A stretch of DNA of 64,000 nt, from the NCBI GenBank assembly GCA_019671005.1, contig CM033745.1, forward strand, positions 46,743,241-46,807,240, given 5' to 3'. This document shows, piece by piece, positions 11,818 through 22,862 of this stretch. The position numbers were made by a program, and so were the translations under genes. Each line of letters begins with the position of its first letter. Position 1 is the stretch's first letter. Under the pieces are notes generated by a model, which was not told where the DNA came from, ran no database searches, and worked only from the letters and a program-made list of their open reading frames with translations. This DNA comes from Hibiscus mutabilis. Taxonomy: Eukaryota; Streptophyta; Magnoliopsida; Malvales; Malvaceae.

Positions 11818-13718
11818 TGTAACATCCCAAAATCAGGTCTAGTCAAAATTCGATTTCGGTGACTGGAAATTTCACATCAGAAAGTCAAAATTAAAGAGTT
11901 AACCCTTGATCAAATAGCAAATTATTAGTTTAATGAACCCTAATTAAGCATTGATGTTTTTGAAGGACCCTATTGTAAGCTTTGAAACATGTTTTAGTGA
12001 CTAAATTGATAAAATTGAAAGTTAGGAGGGCAAAAGTATAAGAATGAAGAGTTGAGGGACTAATCTTGCTATTAGACCCTCCTCAAGCCTAATCACCACA
12101 TAGGTGAGATTAGGATATTGAGTTCCTTCAAATGAAGGAAAGCTGAATTAAAAACAATAGGAAAAGGAAAAAGGGAAGAAGCTTACCCGGTTAATTTGAA
12201 AAACCACCATATTTTTCATCATATTCTTCCTTTAGCTTGAATAAGCAAGCACCTCCATTGAAGGATAGGTCAAGCTTTGTTTTCCTTAAGTTTATCCATC
12301 CTAAATTGTAGCTATCGATTGGGTAAGTATTTCCCCTCAATTGGATTATCGATTTCATGGTTAAACCATGTTTAATTTCAATGTCTAAGGATCTTGGAAC
12401 CCTAGAAATTATCTAAGGATATCATAGCTTAATTGTTATTGTTTTTCATAGCTATTGAGTTGCTATGAATCTATTACCGGTATTGAAATCCTTTTAAATC
12501 CTTGTTTCATTGTAGCTAAAGAAAACCAACGTGAAGAATCACCAAATCGTCCAAATCCCACCAAGTTCAAGAACAAAGGAGTTGTCATCCGGGAGCCTTG
12601 AAAGCCTCAGAATCATCGGTGAGTGTAGTCAGAGTCAAGGGATTGGCTAGGTGCCTTTCCCATATTCAATGATGTTGAATTATTGCATCATCATCATTGA
12701 CCAAGGTATGTTTGCATTGAAACCTAATGAGAGGTGCTATCGATAAGCTTTGGTAAACTCTTTATATTACCAAGTCGATTATTGAATCTTTATACGATCA
12801 TTGATATAATTAAGTATTGAAAGGAGTTTTAATGAACATGCCATGTGATTATTGTTATTGTTACCGTATTGATATTGCTACCGTTATTGTTATTGCTATT
12901 GTCATTGGCATTGGTAAGTATTGAAATCCTTGGATGCGAATGGTCATGGGATACAATTGGCATGCCATAGAATTCTTGAGCTCATTAATAAGGAGTGGAC
13001 TAAGGAGTGGACTACGGTCCTTGAGCTAAGGCTCTCATTGGCGATGTTGGAAGGAAGTGATTGTGTTGTTCTTATTGGTGATGTTGGAGGATAGTGAACA
13101 TTCATTGTTGGCGATGTTGGATAGGAATTCGCGTATCCACATTTCATGTCGATCCAAGGAAAAATAAGTGAATAAGGATTACAAGTATTGTTAAAATGTG
13201 ATTTAATATGCATTTACATTGATACGCATGTCATTGCTTTCACGGATGTTCATTTTATTGTCTATGACTACCTCACTAGGCTAAGTAAGCCTAATGCATC
13301 TCATTTCCATGCATTTTCAGGTTAAAGCATAGTTGGATCAAAGATCGGAGCAATGAGCGTTTTGAAGCAAGTCACAATCCTCTATGTAATGTTAGTCTAG
13401 TCCTTGAACTCCTAGAATGGTGGCGTAGGGTCTAGACAAGCTGGTTTAGTCCCATTTTGTATGTATATGTGGTCCACTATGTTAAAAGGGTTAAAATGCC
13501 CATTTTGGTCATGTAATGTTTTGGTTAAAAACACCAAGTATGCATAAATGGTACTAAAAGGTGAAAACCTAGCAAATGGATTTGGATGACTCTAAAAATT
13601 GGCATGCTAGTAGATTATAGTGTTTAAAAGTTGCTGGTAAAAAATCATTGTATTTGGACATTGTTAAACAGGTTAAATTGATAATAAACCACAAGAAATT
13701 CGTCACTATAGGGCAAGC

Positions 13719-14340
13719 GTATCGATACTGGTCAAGCTGTTTCGGTACAACCTTGCATATTTGGTCAGTCAAAGCTTAAGTCAACTAGGGCGTACCAGTA
13801 TGGGCTAGAACATTTTTGTACATAAATTGATAGTGAGGTTTGGGAATTTAGTTATATCGATACGACCATTGGGCATATCGAAACATGTCAACTATGGTCA
13901 ATTCGTATTGATACAACCCTAGCTGTATCGAAACAGGTAAGCATCGTTAGCATCTGGGATTTGAATATGTGCAAATCGGTATTGATACGTCCTTAAGCGT
14001 ATCAAAACAGTGTTGAATGGTCAAGTCAAACTAGGTCAATCCGTATTGATACAACCCTAGCTGTATCGAAACAGGTAAGCATCGTTAGCATCTGGGATTT
14101 GAATATGTGCAAATCGGTATTGATACGTCCTTAAGCGTATCAAAACAGTGTTGAATGGTCAAGTCAAACTAGGTCAACCCGTATTGATACACCCCTTAGG
14201 TGTTTCAATACGGTGTCTATTAATTTTGTTATCTCGTATCGGTACTGGTTAAGCTGTATCAAAACAGAATTTGAAAGTTTCGAATTAAGGCCTAAATTAT
14301 GCATACCCGTATCGACACTGCCCCTCGGTGTTTCGATACG
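13719..14340 (+). repeat. Paired-palindrome array, 9 pairs, in 3' LTR of element 1
   Basis: This is the same array as 6146-6631 plus two duplicated pairs. First boxes start at 13720, 13855, 13906, 13980, 14044, 14118, 14182, 14237 and 14310, stepping 135, 51, 74, 64, 74, 64, 55 and 73 bp. Several boxes have TATTGATAC or TATCAAAAC, the expected products of methylated-CG decay. Confidence 0.88.
13905..14180 (+). repeat. Exact 138-bp tandem duplication
   Basis: 13905-14042 and 14043-14180 read identically over nearly their whole length. Each unit holds exactly two box pairs. The 5' LTR has a single unit, so the duplication arose after or during insertion, or is an assembly artefact. Confidence 0.88.
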
Positions 14341-14760
14341 GTGACAGTTAATTCTGTTAATAGGCTATGAACACTATTTTAAATAACTTACAAATTGGTC
14401 ACTAAGTATTGCATGGTTTAATTGAACTAGTAAATGAACTCCGATTAAACTGAAAATTTGCATGAATATTGACCAGTGATTAAATTTCATTATGGTATTG
14501 TTAATTTTCAGAAAGGACCCTTAAATTATAGAAATTACAATTTAGTCCATAAAACTCATAAAAGCCTCAATTAGTCCTTAATTGGTAATCCTAGCATTGT
14601 AATGAATCCCCAAGTCATCAGTAGTGATATTGACTTAATTGTTAAGCAATTTATTGGTTAATTATTGATATGATTTGATTTTATCGCATTGATCACCGTA
14701 TTGTTCATCGATAACGTTCTCTGATCCGGATTTCTACCAGGCCAGGTAAGGGATATTACG

Positions 14761-14904
14761 ATATTAATAAAATAATTTAGAGTGATTAAAACAGGAGCAA
14801 TTCGAAGGTTTAATTATTAAATTAAAATTTTTGAAAGTTGAGTGACCAAAATAGAAGTGCGAATATAGTTGAGCGATGAATGGTGTTATTTGCCCAAATT
14901 TATA
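14761..14904 (-). repeat. Right terminal inverted repeat and 9-bp target duplication
   Basis: 14761-14895 is the inverted partner of 3515-3656. AAATTTATA at 14896-14904 matches 3506-3514 exactly. Confidence 0.85.
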
Positions 14905-15560
14905 TTAAAATTGTTTGACATATTAGTAAAATTAATGTTAATAGATCTGCAAAAGAAGTTTTGGAGAAAGTCGAACTGTCTTTTTTCATGTTAAGTTGCA
15001 TGAATATATACAAAAGAATTTTTTTATTCTTGAGAATCATAGTTTGAATCTTGTTGTTTATTATATTTATAAGTGTTTAAAATGCAAAAGTTGATGGTAT
15101 ATGTTTTTTTGGATCGTAAGCCATGCAATTAGGGGATTTTTATGCTAGAAGAAAGTCCAATTTTTGCATTACAAGCCATTGGTTTTGAAAATTTTAAACC
15201 TGATTTCGATACCTTTATACATCAAACTGAAATTACTTTCGAAACCTTCTTTGAGGTTTCAATACATCTTAGCTGGTTTCGAAACTCCCGAGGGGTTTCG
15301 ATAACCTGTGCTCTAATTTGATAAATTTATAAGTTTAGCCCTTGAATTGTTATTTGCTTCCACATATGATCATTTATGTTTAATAAATGATATTCTTAAT
15401 TTATAATTTGGTAAAAGTTTAAAGTTATACTTAATTTTGTTATGATTCAATGTTTGATTGTTCATTTTTTGTTTGTTTCTTACTGGGATTAAGTTTTGAT
15501 CCCGTCAATGTGACATCTCTGACCAAAATTTTGACTAAACCGAGTTAAAAGTGTTACAAT
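14905..15560 (+). repeat. Probable LTR remnant with TTTCGAAAC boxes
   Basis: There is no coding here. From 15204 to 15304 boxes TTTCGATAC, TTTCGAAAC, TTTCAATAC, TTTCGAAAC and TTTCGATAA start at 15204, 15237, 15257, 15277 and 15296, the last four 19-20 bp apart. The sequence around 15551-15559 reads AGTGTTACA, similar to the LTR ends elsewhere in this window. No second LTR or internal domain was found, so the assignment is tentative. Confidence 0.5.
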
Positions 15561-16079
15561 TTATTCTCATATTTCGACAAAAAAATATGTCAATATCGAC
15601 TTTAAATACATATGGATTAGGCTTTGATACTAATATTGATGTAGTTTTGTCGGGAAATGCTTAGGTTAAATGGTACCGGATGAAACAATAAAAACGTAAA
15701 CAAAAATATAAAAGAATAGTTTATACAGTTTAGATCAATGATCCTACCTTTGTGGAGCTTTACTCAAAGAAATCCACTATAGTATTATCTAATGCAAGAT
15801 ATAATAATCCTCAACCTAACTACAAATGCTAGTCGTAAACGTTCCCTAGGGGTAGATCCTTTAAAGGACTAACTGGGCTACGGTGCCCCAAAATTTTGGA
15901 AAATTTAAATTTTATCTCTAAATTTTTTGAAAAATTTAATTTTTCTAAATTTTTTTAAAAATTCATATTAAGCTTTCAAAATTTTAAATATTTTAATTAA
16001 ATTCCCTCTTAAAATGTTTAAACTTTTTGTTAAATCTCTCAAAATTATTTAAAATTTTAGTTAAACCCTTAAAATTTTT
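15561..16079. other. AT-rich non-coding stretch
   Basis: It is dominated by AAATTTT-type runs from about 15895 onward. No ORF, terminal repeat or box pair was recognised. Confidence 0.5.
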
Positions 16080-17103
16080 TGTAACACCCATAATAAATTT
16101 TTTTAATTAAAGCTAAAAGGAAGAGATTGAAGAAAAAATTGGAGATGTGCTACAAAGGGGCGTTGAACAAATGACATTGGCCAAGTGTGCTTGAGTCTTA
16201 GCCATTTTTGCTAAGGCTATTCTTAATCTTAGCCTACCTTGAATTAATTTTAATTAGTGCCTGTAAAGTCTGAACCAACATTAAATATCCAACCAACCCC
16301 TCAGTGCAATGAATGCCTTATTTCACATCTGAAAAAAATCTAGAGCCTTTCAACACTTTTCATCTTCCATCATCGTCTACTTCCTTGATCGGCGCTACCG
16401 CTCGTCGGTGAATGTCACTGTTCTCGTCGACGTGATCGCCGTCTCACCCTGACCTCAACCCTAGTTGCCACTCGTGTTGTAGCATCTCCGTTTGCCGTGA
16501 AAAACAGTTTGAAATTTTATCAAAAACCCAAGGGCTTTTGACAATTTTCTCGTGATTGTCGCCCCATATTTTGTCCGTGCGGTTCACCCCCGTCACCACG
16601 AAACTCCTCATGTCGTGGCGAACAATACCCTGCCCACCGATCATCCATCCAATGCCGTTCGTGTGTCATCGGAGAACCGTGAAAACCATTCGGTTTTCCC
16701 CTACCACCATGTTTTTCGTCGTTTTCAGGCTTAGTAAGTGCCCGAAACCCCCTTCATTTTAAATTTTGGGACAATTTTCCAATCGTTTAAGATCACGCGC
16801 GGCTCACACGCATAACTATAAGTGATGTTTGATCGCTATAGATGGTTTTCCTTTGAATTGGATCAGTTCAACCCTAAACCCGTCTAACCAAATTGAGGTC
16901 TAGATAATAAATTAGATGATATCCTGATTTTGTATGTCGGACCAGTCTGTTTGGCCCAATGGCCTTTAGGTATCCAAGCCAGTTCAAGCCCAATTATTGA
17001 CCCCACCCGATCTGAGTCCATCCGAACCGATCCGAGTCAGTCTGACCCAACTCGACTCCGTTTGGTCCAACCTGAATCTGCCCAACTCAAACTCGGTTAA
17101 CCC

Positions 17104-17148
17104 TTTGACCATTGATCGTTGACTCTTTGACTGTTGACCTTTTGACCG
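17104..17148 (+). promoter_or_regulatory. Cluster of five TTGAC[C/T] motifs (W-box-like)
   Basis: Five TTGACC/TTGACT hexamers fall within about 45 bp. TTGAC[C/T] is the WRKY-factor W-box core. Its place inside an LTR suggests a stress-responsive U3 region, but function is inferred only. Confidence 0.5.
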
Positions 17149-17169
17149 TTGTCTGACTAACACTTGGAA

Positions 17170-17760
17170 AATATTTGATGAATTAACGTAAATATGTAGG
17201 AAAATAATGCCAAGAATAGGTCTTTTTGTGTGCAAGTATACACGGTCAGTAAGTAATGTAGCAATAAGATGAGTATTGAGAACAAATGAGTTGAATTGGA
17301 TTTACTTGTGAATGGGAACAAATGAGTTGAATTGGATGGGAACAAATGAGTTGAATTGGATTTCGGATTTTGATTAAGAAATTGACTAAGGAAATAAAAA
17401 CTTAGGCAGGTTGGAAAACAATTGAATCAGGATGATGGTTAAGTATTGGCAAGGGATGCTTGGATTTCACACTCGCGATGGCAGCAACTAATAACTTCCA
17501 ACCTTGGTTTTATTGCCGAGCATATTTTAAGTAGTATTGTCTTTGTCGATGGCAATACCCTAAATTAATTACGATTAACTCATATATGTCTATAGTGATG
17601 TTTTTCAATAATTAACTTGGAAAAGTTTTAATCTTTACTCCTAAAGGGTAGATTCACACCCGAAGTAAGCTCATCTACTTGAACATCTTCTGTCGAAGTT
17701 TCTCTCCTTAGTACATAGAAATTAATCGTCATCCCCGAAGTTTATAAAGATATTAAGAGA
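17170..17760 (-). repeat. Inverted fragment of the TGATAACT-type LTR family
   Basis: The reverse complement matches the 31429-to-30950 side of the LTR at 29935-31429. Shared phrases include CCGTGTATAC, GATGTTCAAGTAGATGA, CTTACTTCGGG, GTCTACC/ATCTACCCTTTAG, CTATAGACATATA and AATTTAGGG. It is diverged and interrupts the LTR 16080-19891. The left limit is uncertain. Confidence 0.65.
17279..17364. repeat. Three copies of a 23-bp unit
   Basis: GAACAAATGAGTTGAATTGG recurs at about 17279, 17315 and 17339. The last two copies are directly adjacent (24-bp step); the first is 36 bp away. They are exact or nearly so. Confidence 0.85.
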
Positions 17761-19891
17761 TAATAGGCATGCAATGCCTACTGTTGTTTGGAAAAGAATT
17801 AAGCACTAGGAGAATAGACAAAAATGAGAAGACATTCAATGATTAAAAACTTAAAAAATGAGCATTCATTGCAAACATCCCAGCCAACTTAAGAAAATTA
17901 GTTCATTGCTGGGGAAACCATCAACAAAATATCATTTGTAATCAACACCATCATAAAAAGCAGATTTAAACTAAGAGAAATGGGCAAAGAAGGAGGTATG
18001 TTGATGCAACCCTTCTATGGATCCAAAGCTCTCGGTCATAGCCTGGTCGAACCAGGGTTTTCCCTCTACCTTCTTTCTTCACCACGTCGTAGCCTCCTTG
18101 GCTCATCGATGGGCTTCTTTTACATAGGAGCTCAAGGTAACCCTAGATTAGGTTTAAATTTGAAAGTTTGTTATGCACTAAGATAAATGCGTTATCTTCT
18201 TATTCGCTCTTTTGAAATTAGGGCTGACTAGATCTTTGACCAACGGCTAACTGATCGGACATCGACCATCATTCATTTGCCAACCGAGCTTGATAATTTC
18301 GTCCTTCTTTTGCCAACTCAACTCAGTATTTCTCTGCTGCTCCTCTAGCTTCCTACCACCAAAGCAAGAAAATATCCATTTACTATTGCAAAAGAAATGT
18401 TCCTCAACTCCTTAATGCAAATGCATGATTCTACTAGCTAAATGCACTATTATGTACCCAAAGTCAAGCAAAAGCATGACATTATATACATGAAAAGCAA
18501 TACTTTTGAGAAGATACCAACTTTGAAGTCTTGAGTCCGATTTTAAAGTCTTCTCACGGAATTCTAAAGTGTGTTATTCTGAATACCCTATTTTGGGTTT
18601 TCTGATGTCTTGAGTCCGATTTTAAAGTCTGGTCACAAAATTTTAACCCGAAAGCCTCCAAACTGACCTTAAATCGAGCATGCATCTGTATCTAGTTAAT
18701 TTATTTAAGAGATTTTATATTGAGCTATGGTCTGACTTGAAGTGTGTTTATTTATAGGTATCCACGACTCACCTGGCCGATTGTTTACTCAGCCCAGCTC
18801 TTCCCGATCCGCACTCTTGTGTGTGCCCATAGTTACTCGTATGGTATTAGAAACTCAATAAATTATTAAGTTAGAATTTTACTCTGATAATAACTCTTTC
18901 CCATTATGATCTAGGATCTAGCATTACTGAAGACGTAGCGATGTGGGTTCTTACTAGCTTTTGAGGTGTATTTCTTGTGTGCTATATTACTGTTTTAATA
19001 TACAGTTTGAAATAATTTATTTGAATCAATTTTGAAATATTTTCTCTAATTTATAGCTTGACTATTTTATATGTCTGAAAGTATGGCTCTATATCTAATT
19101 GAAAGCATGTTCTCTACTTAATGTTTTACTGAAAATCATATACATTTGTTTTATGAATTTTGATATTAATATTTACAATATAAAACTTAATTTTATCTAG
19201 GGTATACTATCTGGGATGTATAATGAAGTCACTATAGGTTCAGCCCTAATTTAACTGGTAATTTCTTATGGACCCAAGGTATTTTCTTAGGTAGGTTCTA
19301 ACGCTTCGGCTTAGGTAATTCCTTAAGGATCTAAGGCATCCCTTTAAGTTGGCTCCTACAATGAATCAGCCTAAGGTAAGTCCTTATGGATGTAGTTCTG
19401 GGGAGCTGCATATCGGTGTACGGTTGGAGGGTAGTTAAGTGTTAAATAAAACTCTAGTTGCCTCTTAAAAATATGTTATACTGAAATGACGTAAACATGT
19501 CTAAATTTACTTAAATGTTTTATTATGCACTTATTGGAACACAATGAGCTCTCTAGCTCGCACCCCAAATCTTTCCTCTTTTAGATCCTTTTGGATAGGC
19601 TTCCCATACTTTGCACTTGGAGGATGGACACATTAGTACACCCTTTTTGTTGTAATGTTTCTATCTTCCAGACTGTCTTTATTAGGGTGACATGAAACTA
19701 TATTTTGATACTGTGTGCTTCACCATTATGTCTGATATGGTTTTAGACTGATTATCTTGTGTTATATATATGATTTATATTTATTATTTGTTTAGGACTT
19801 CAATTATTTAATATTTTTTGGGAAGTTTCGGGTATAGGTTGTGACCTCATGGAATTAAACTTAACGCATAGGCAGAGTCTAGAGGGTTACA
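17761..19891. other. Non-coding remainder of the interrupted LTR
   Basis: No protein domain was recognised. Around 19240-19440 there is a loose repeat of AAGGTAA/GGTAATTCCTTA and CTTATGGA phrases typical of LTR interiors. One 68-codon open frame near 17980 has no recognisable content. Confidence 0.45.
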
Positions 19892-20241
19892 TTTAGTTAG
19901 TATTAGAGCTTTTGGTTTTATAAACCTCATACTGTGAATGAGTCCTAAATAAAATATTATTTTACGAAACATTTTACAAATGTGTTACAAAAGGCTATGT
20001 CACCAAGTTTTATAAGTTTAACTATCTACGATATTCTAGTGCCAATTTTGACCCTAGGTTTTTCCTTTGTATAGTGAGCAGAAGATCATCTGATATGAGC
20101 ACCAGATGAGGTCGTCGACCTGCCCGAGGGCGAGATCGAACCGCTAGATTCTCTAATATGATAGATGATCCAGTTGTAGATCTTCCAGTTCTTGAAGATC
20201 TTCCTACCCCTGAAGATCCTCTCGCTTCTCAAGGCACTTCA
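19892..20241 (+). pseudogene. Primer site and first codons of a Ty3-like gag, truncated
   Basis: TAGTATTAGAGCT just after the LTR resembles the initiator Met tRNA complement. From about 20096 a frame reads MSTR, stop, GRRPARGRDRTARFSNMIDD, the arginine-rich start seen in several plant Ty3 gags. It is cut at about 20241 by the next LTR. Only about 50 codons remain. Confidence 0.55.
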
Positions 20242-20671
20242 TGTAATACCTATCACCCAGTCTAGAGGAAATGGACCCGAATGGCAGATGTCACATTGAT
20301 TGACTAAAGTGAATCCATTTTGAACATACAAAATTATGGATATTTTTAAATAATTTTCGCGTTCTAGATGCGTCATACACACCTATGTGTTTTAACTAAG
20401 TTATGGTTCAAGTTTCATTCCAAATGGAATTAGATTACACATTCAATTAACTGTCACATGAAATTAGGGACCAAAATGTAAAAACATGATTTTACAGGGA
20501 CTACTGAACTATTTAGAGACCATACTGCAATTAAACACATCATGAGCATGCTTGCAAAAATTCAGGTCAAACCCACATCATTTACTCACTCGATTGATGC
20601 TTGAATATATGATGATCAAAATACAAAGAATCTAAAGCCTAGAAAGCCAATTAACTAATTTACTTAACGTT

Positions 20672-20851
20672 GTACCAGTACACGGGAGCTCTGTACCGGT
20701 ACATGAGCTTCAAATAAATTATAGTAGCTCAATTTGGTACCCATACAGGCCACTGTACAGATAAATGGGACAAGATGTACCGGTACATCTTGACCCAAAA
20801 GGTTACTTTTCACTCACCAGTATTAGTATGCAAAGGTACCGTACCGGTACA
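20672..20851 (+). repeat. GTACCGGTAC box array in the solo LTR
   Basis: Boxes TACCAGTAC (20673) and TACCGGTAC (20694) are 21 bp apart. TACCCATAC (20738), TACAGATAA (20756) and TACCGGTAC (20778) are 18 and 22 apart. TATTAGTAT (20821) and TACCGGTAC (20842) are 21 apart. The palindrome differs from that of the Tekay-like LTRs but keeps the central CG and the spacing. Confidence 0.75.
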
Positions 20852-22388
20852 CTCTACTCTATATTGCTTATCTGAGTCTGCAATACCAGCTCGAATCATT
20901 TGATAACACCTCCAAAGATTCTAAAGATGTTTCTATGATTGAACTAACATAAAATGCACTTGATCGAGTACTTGCATACCAATTTTCATCAAGATTATCA
21001 ACAAAACGATGAATCTGTAGGCATGCTCCCTAACTTTCATAAACACCAATACAAAAATAACCTAGCGAGTACCAAATGTGCATATAAGGTATAGTCATCA
21101 AATCAAAACACTTAAGGCCTTTCATAGCATTACCAACATGGTCAAACCATAAAGCAACAATATTTATGCCTCAAATTCTCAACTATGCAACCAAGCATGC
21201 TTCAAACAACATAGAAATAAAACATTCAAATCAACCAACTCCATGTTGGCAAAATCATTCAACCAAAACAACATTTGAAAATGGGTTACAACCCTTAAAC
21301 ATAAATCCACTAGAAATCCACCCACATTACCTTATTACATTTAAAAGGAAACAAGTCCACGCATACTCAAAAGATTTTGAATGTCTTGGACGCTCTCTTG
21401 CCTTGATAACAGCCCCAAATGCTTAATTCTCTATAAAGATCGAAAAAGAGCATAAACATAAACATGCCTAATGAGTGCTGTCAACAAATATCACATCAAT
21501 GCATTTTACAAAGCCAAAACCATTATGTTTTGCAAGCTTAATATTGATGCAAAATTTTCAGCACATGAATACTATTTAGAAACCTTGTTCATAGACATTT
21601 CATCTTATCAAATTTTTGTGTTATATTGGCATTTTACTGAGCATGACTACTCATTATTTAAAACATTAGATACACAGATCGGTATTTCAAATTTTGTGCT
21701 TAGAATTCAGCTCTATCAAAACATATCCATGTCTTATAATCATTAGGCATTTGACCTTCCCCTCTACACCTAATTTGAGTGGAAGGAACGATTTATGAGA
21801 CACCTTTTATATCGCATAGTCATTAGACATCTAGCCTTTCCCTCTACACCCAACAAATGAGTGGAAGGAACAATTATAGCCACTGGCCCTCAAGATACTT
21901 TTCAAAATGATGATTGATCGTTTAGACTCGAAGAGTCCATCAAATATTTTTTTATAAACACATCAAGTACTCTTATTTTGTGGCATGCCAACTATATCTG
22001 ACATCACTTTATTTGCCGCAAGCCAATATAATCTGTTTAAACACACTTATTTATTATTTTTCTTATGCATTTAACAAATTGGTAACATATTCAAATAATG
22101 TTGCTCTTGGCAACTAAGGTATTTCATTTTGGAAACTCATATTTGAATGCATAGGCACTCTCATGCTTGATAAATCATAGCATATCAAATAATGATGCAT
22201 AAAAGTAGTAAGTATCACAATTCATGCTTTCAAACCAAGTCATGTAAAACATGTTTTAATATTTACACGATATTCCAATGGCAAAATTAGAACCACTTAC
22301 TGTTGAACTTAGTTAAGATTGTTAGGCTTAATCTAAACTCTCAAGATATGATTTTCAAACCTTGTTTGAAAGAAAAATACAATTGCAC

Positions 22389-22432
22389 TCACCGACAAGC
22401 TTTCGCCCACTCACCGACAAGCTTTCGCCCAC
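22389..22432. repeat. Exact 22-bp tandem duplication
   Basis: TCACCGACAAGCTTTCGCCC occurs at 22389 and 22411, one unit directly after the other. Confidence 0.9.
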
Positions 22433-22565
22433 TCACCTGAGCTTGTTCGATAGCCGATATTAACGAAAAATCAACTCGAGGCTTCTGGATGATTCTGATT
22501 GTTTTACAACTTAATAACATATAAATTAACATCAATGAACATCAATTAATACCCAACAAATAGAG

Positions 22566-22615
22566 CATTGGTGTAATTTATCCCAAATCACATTGGTGTA
22601 ATTTATCCCAAATCA
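22566..22615. repeat. Exact 25-bp tandem duplication
   Basis: CATTGGTGTAATTTATCCCA starts at 22566 and again at 22591. Confidence 0.9.
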
Positions 22616-22862
22616 CATTCTAACAATTGAAATCCCATAACTCACCTCCAAAATCACTCAAACTTAAACCCAACCATAACTCATCCTTCCTTAACTCCAA
22701 AACACATCGGTTATCATTAAAAACACCCTAATTATAGAAACTAACACTTAGGAATCCAAATCACCACTAATCAAATCATAAACGTCAAGAACAACTAATC
22801 TAATTTAATTAATTAATTAATTCAATTCTGGATTGTTTTCACAAAATCGAGTTTAGGTTACA

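Larger units (their letters stand above)
4261..14760 (+). mobile_element. Tekay-like Ty3 chromovirus element 1, complete but inactive
   Basis: Order on the plus strand: 5' LTR, primer-binding site matching initiator Met tRNA, gag, protease, reverse transcriptase, RNase H, integrase, C-terminal chromodomain, polypurine tract, 3' LTR. Integrase after RT/RNase H makes it Ty3 type. The chromodomain and LTRs of 2.8-2.9 kb point to the Tekay (Del) chromovirus lineage. At least ten stop codons interrupt pol and the gag ATG is lost, so it cannot encode working proteins. It is nested in the TIR element 3515-14895. Confidence 0.93.
11818..14760 (+). repeat. 3' LTR of Tekay-like element 1
   Basis: It starts TGTAACATCCC and ends GGGATATTACG. 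It is collinear with 4261-7051 and carries many substitutions, so insertion is not recent. It contains the paired-palindrome array at 13719-14340 and an extra exact 138-bp tandem duplication that the 5' LTR lacks. Confidence 0.92.
3515..14895. mobile_element. Mutator-like TIR element split by a nested Tekay-like retrotransposon
   Basis: The ends are inverted copies, GGGTAAATTATACC... on the left and its rough complement ...TTATTTGCCC on the right. They match over about 135-140 bp at roughly 80% by eye and are bounded by identical 9-bp duplications. Removing the retrotransposon at 4261-14760 leaves an element of about 0.88 kb, too small for a transposase, so it is non-autonomous. Long TIRs plus a 9-bp duplication are the MULE signature. 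No transposase domain is visible. The order of events is clear: the TIR element landed first and the LTR element later entered at the inner edge of the right TIR. Confidence 0.85.
16080..19891 (+). repeat. LTR of a further Ty3-like element, interrupted
   Basis: The stretch starts TGTAACACCC and ends GGGTTACA immediately before a methionine-type primer-binding site (TAGTATTAGAGC) and the beginning of a gag-like frame. It therefore behaves as a 5' LTR. Its middle is broken by an inverted fragment of the TGATAACT family at about 17170-17760. A GC-rich block at 16380-16740 and an array of TTGAC motifs at 17104-17147 lie within it. No partner LTR is present in the window, and the left border rests on sequence similarity of the termini only. 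Confidence 0.6.
20242..22862 (+). repeat. Probable solo LTR, TGTAATACC...GGTTACA
   Basis: About 2.6 kb without coding potential, bounded by TGTAATACC and GGTTACA, the same terminal style as the other Ty3 LTRs here. It carries GTACCGGTAC boxes at 20670-20850, an imperfect duplication around 21740-21870 (CCTCTACACC...GAGTGGAAGGAAC twice) and two exact short duplications near 22400 and 22590. No matching second LTR and no target duplication were found, so the borders are provisional. Confidence 0.5.

Noticed and set aside
16552..16762. Short plus-strand frames in a GC-rich block
   Set aside because: They lie inside the TGTAACACCC LTR with no domain; overlapping frames in two phases indicate composition, not coding.
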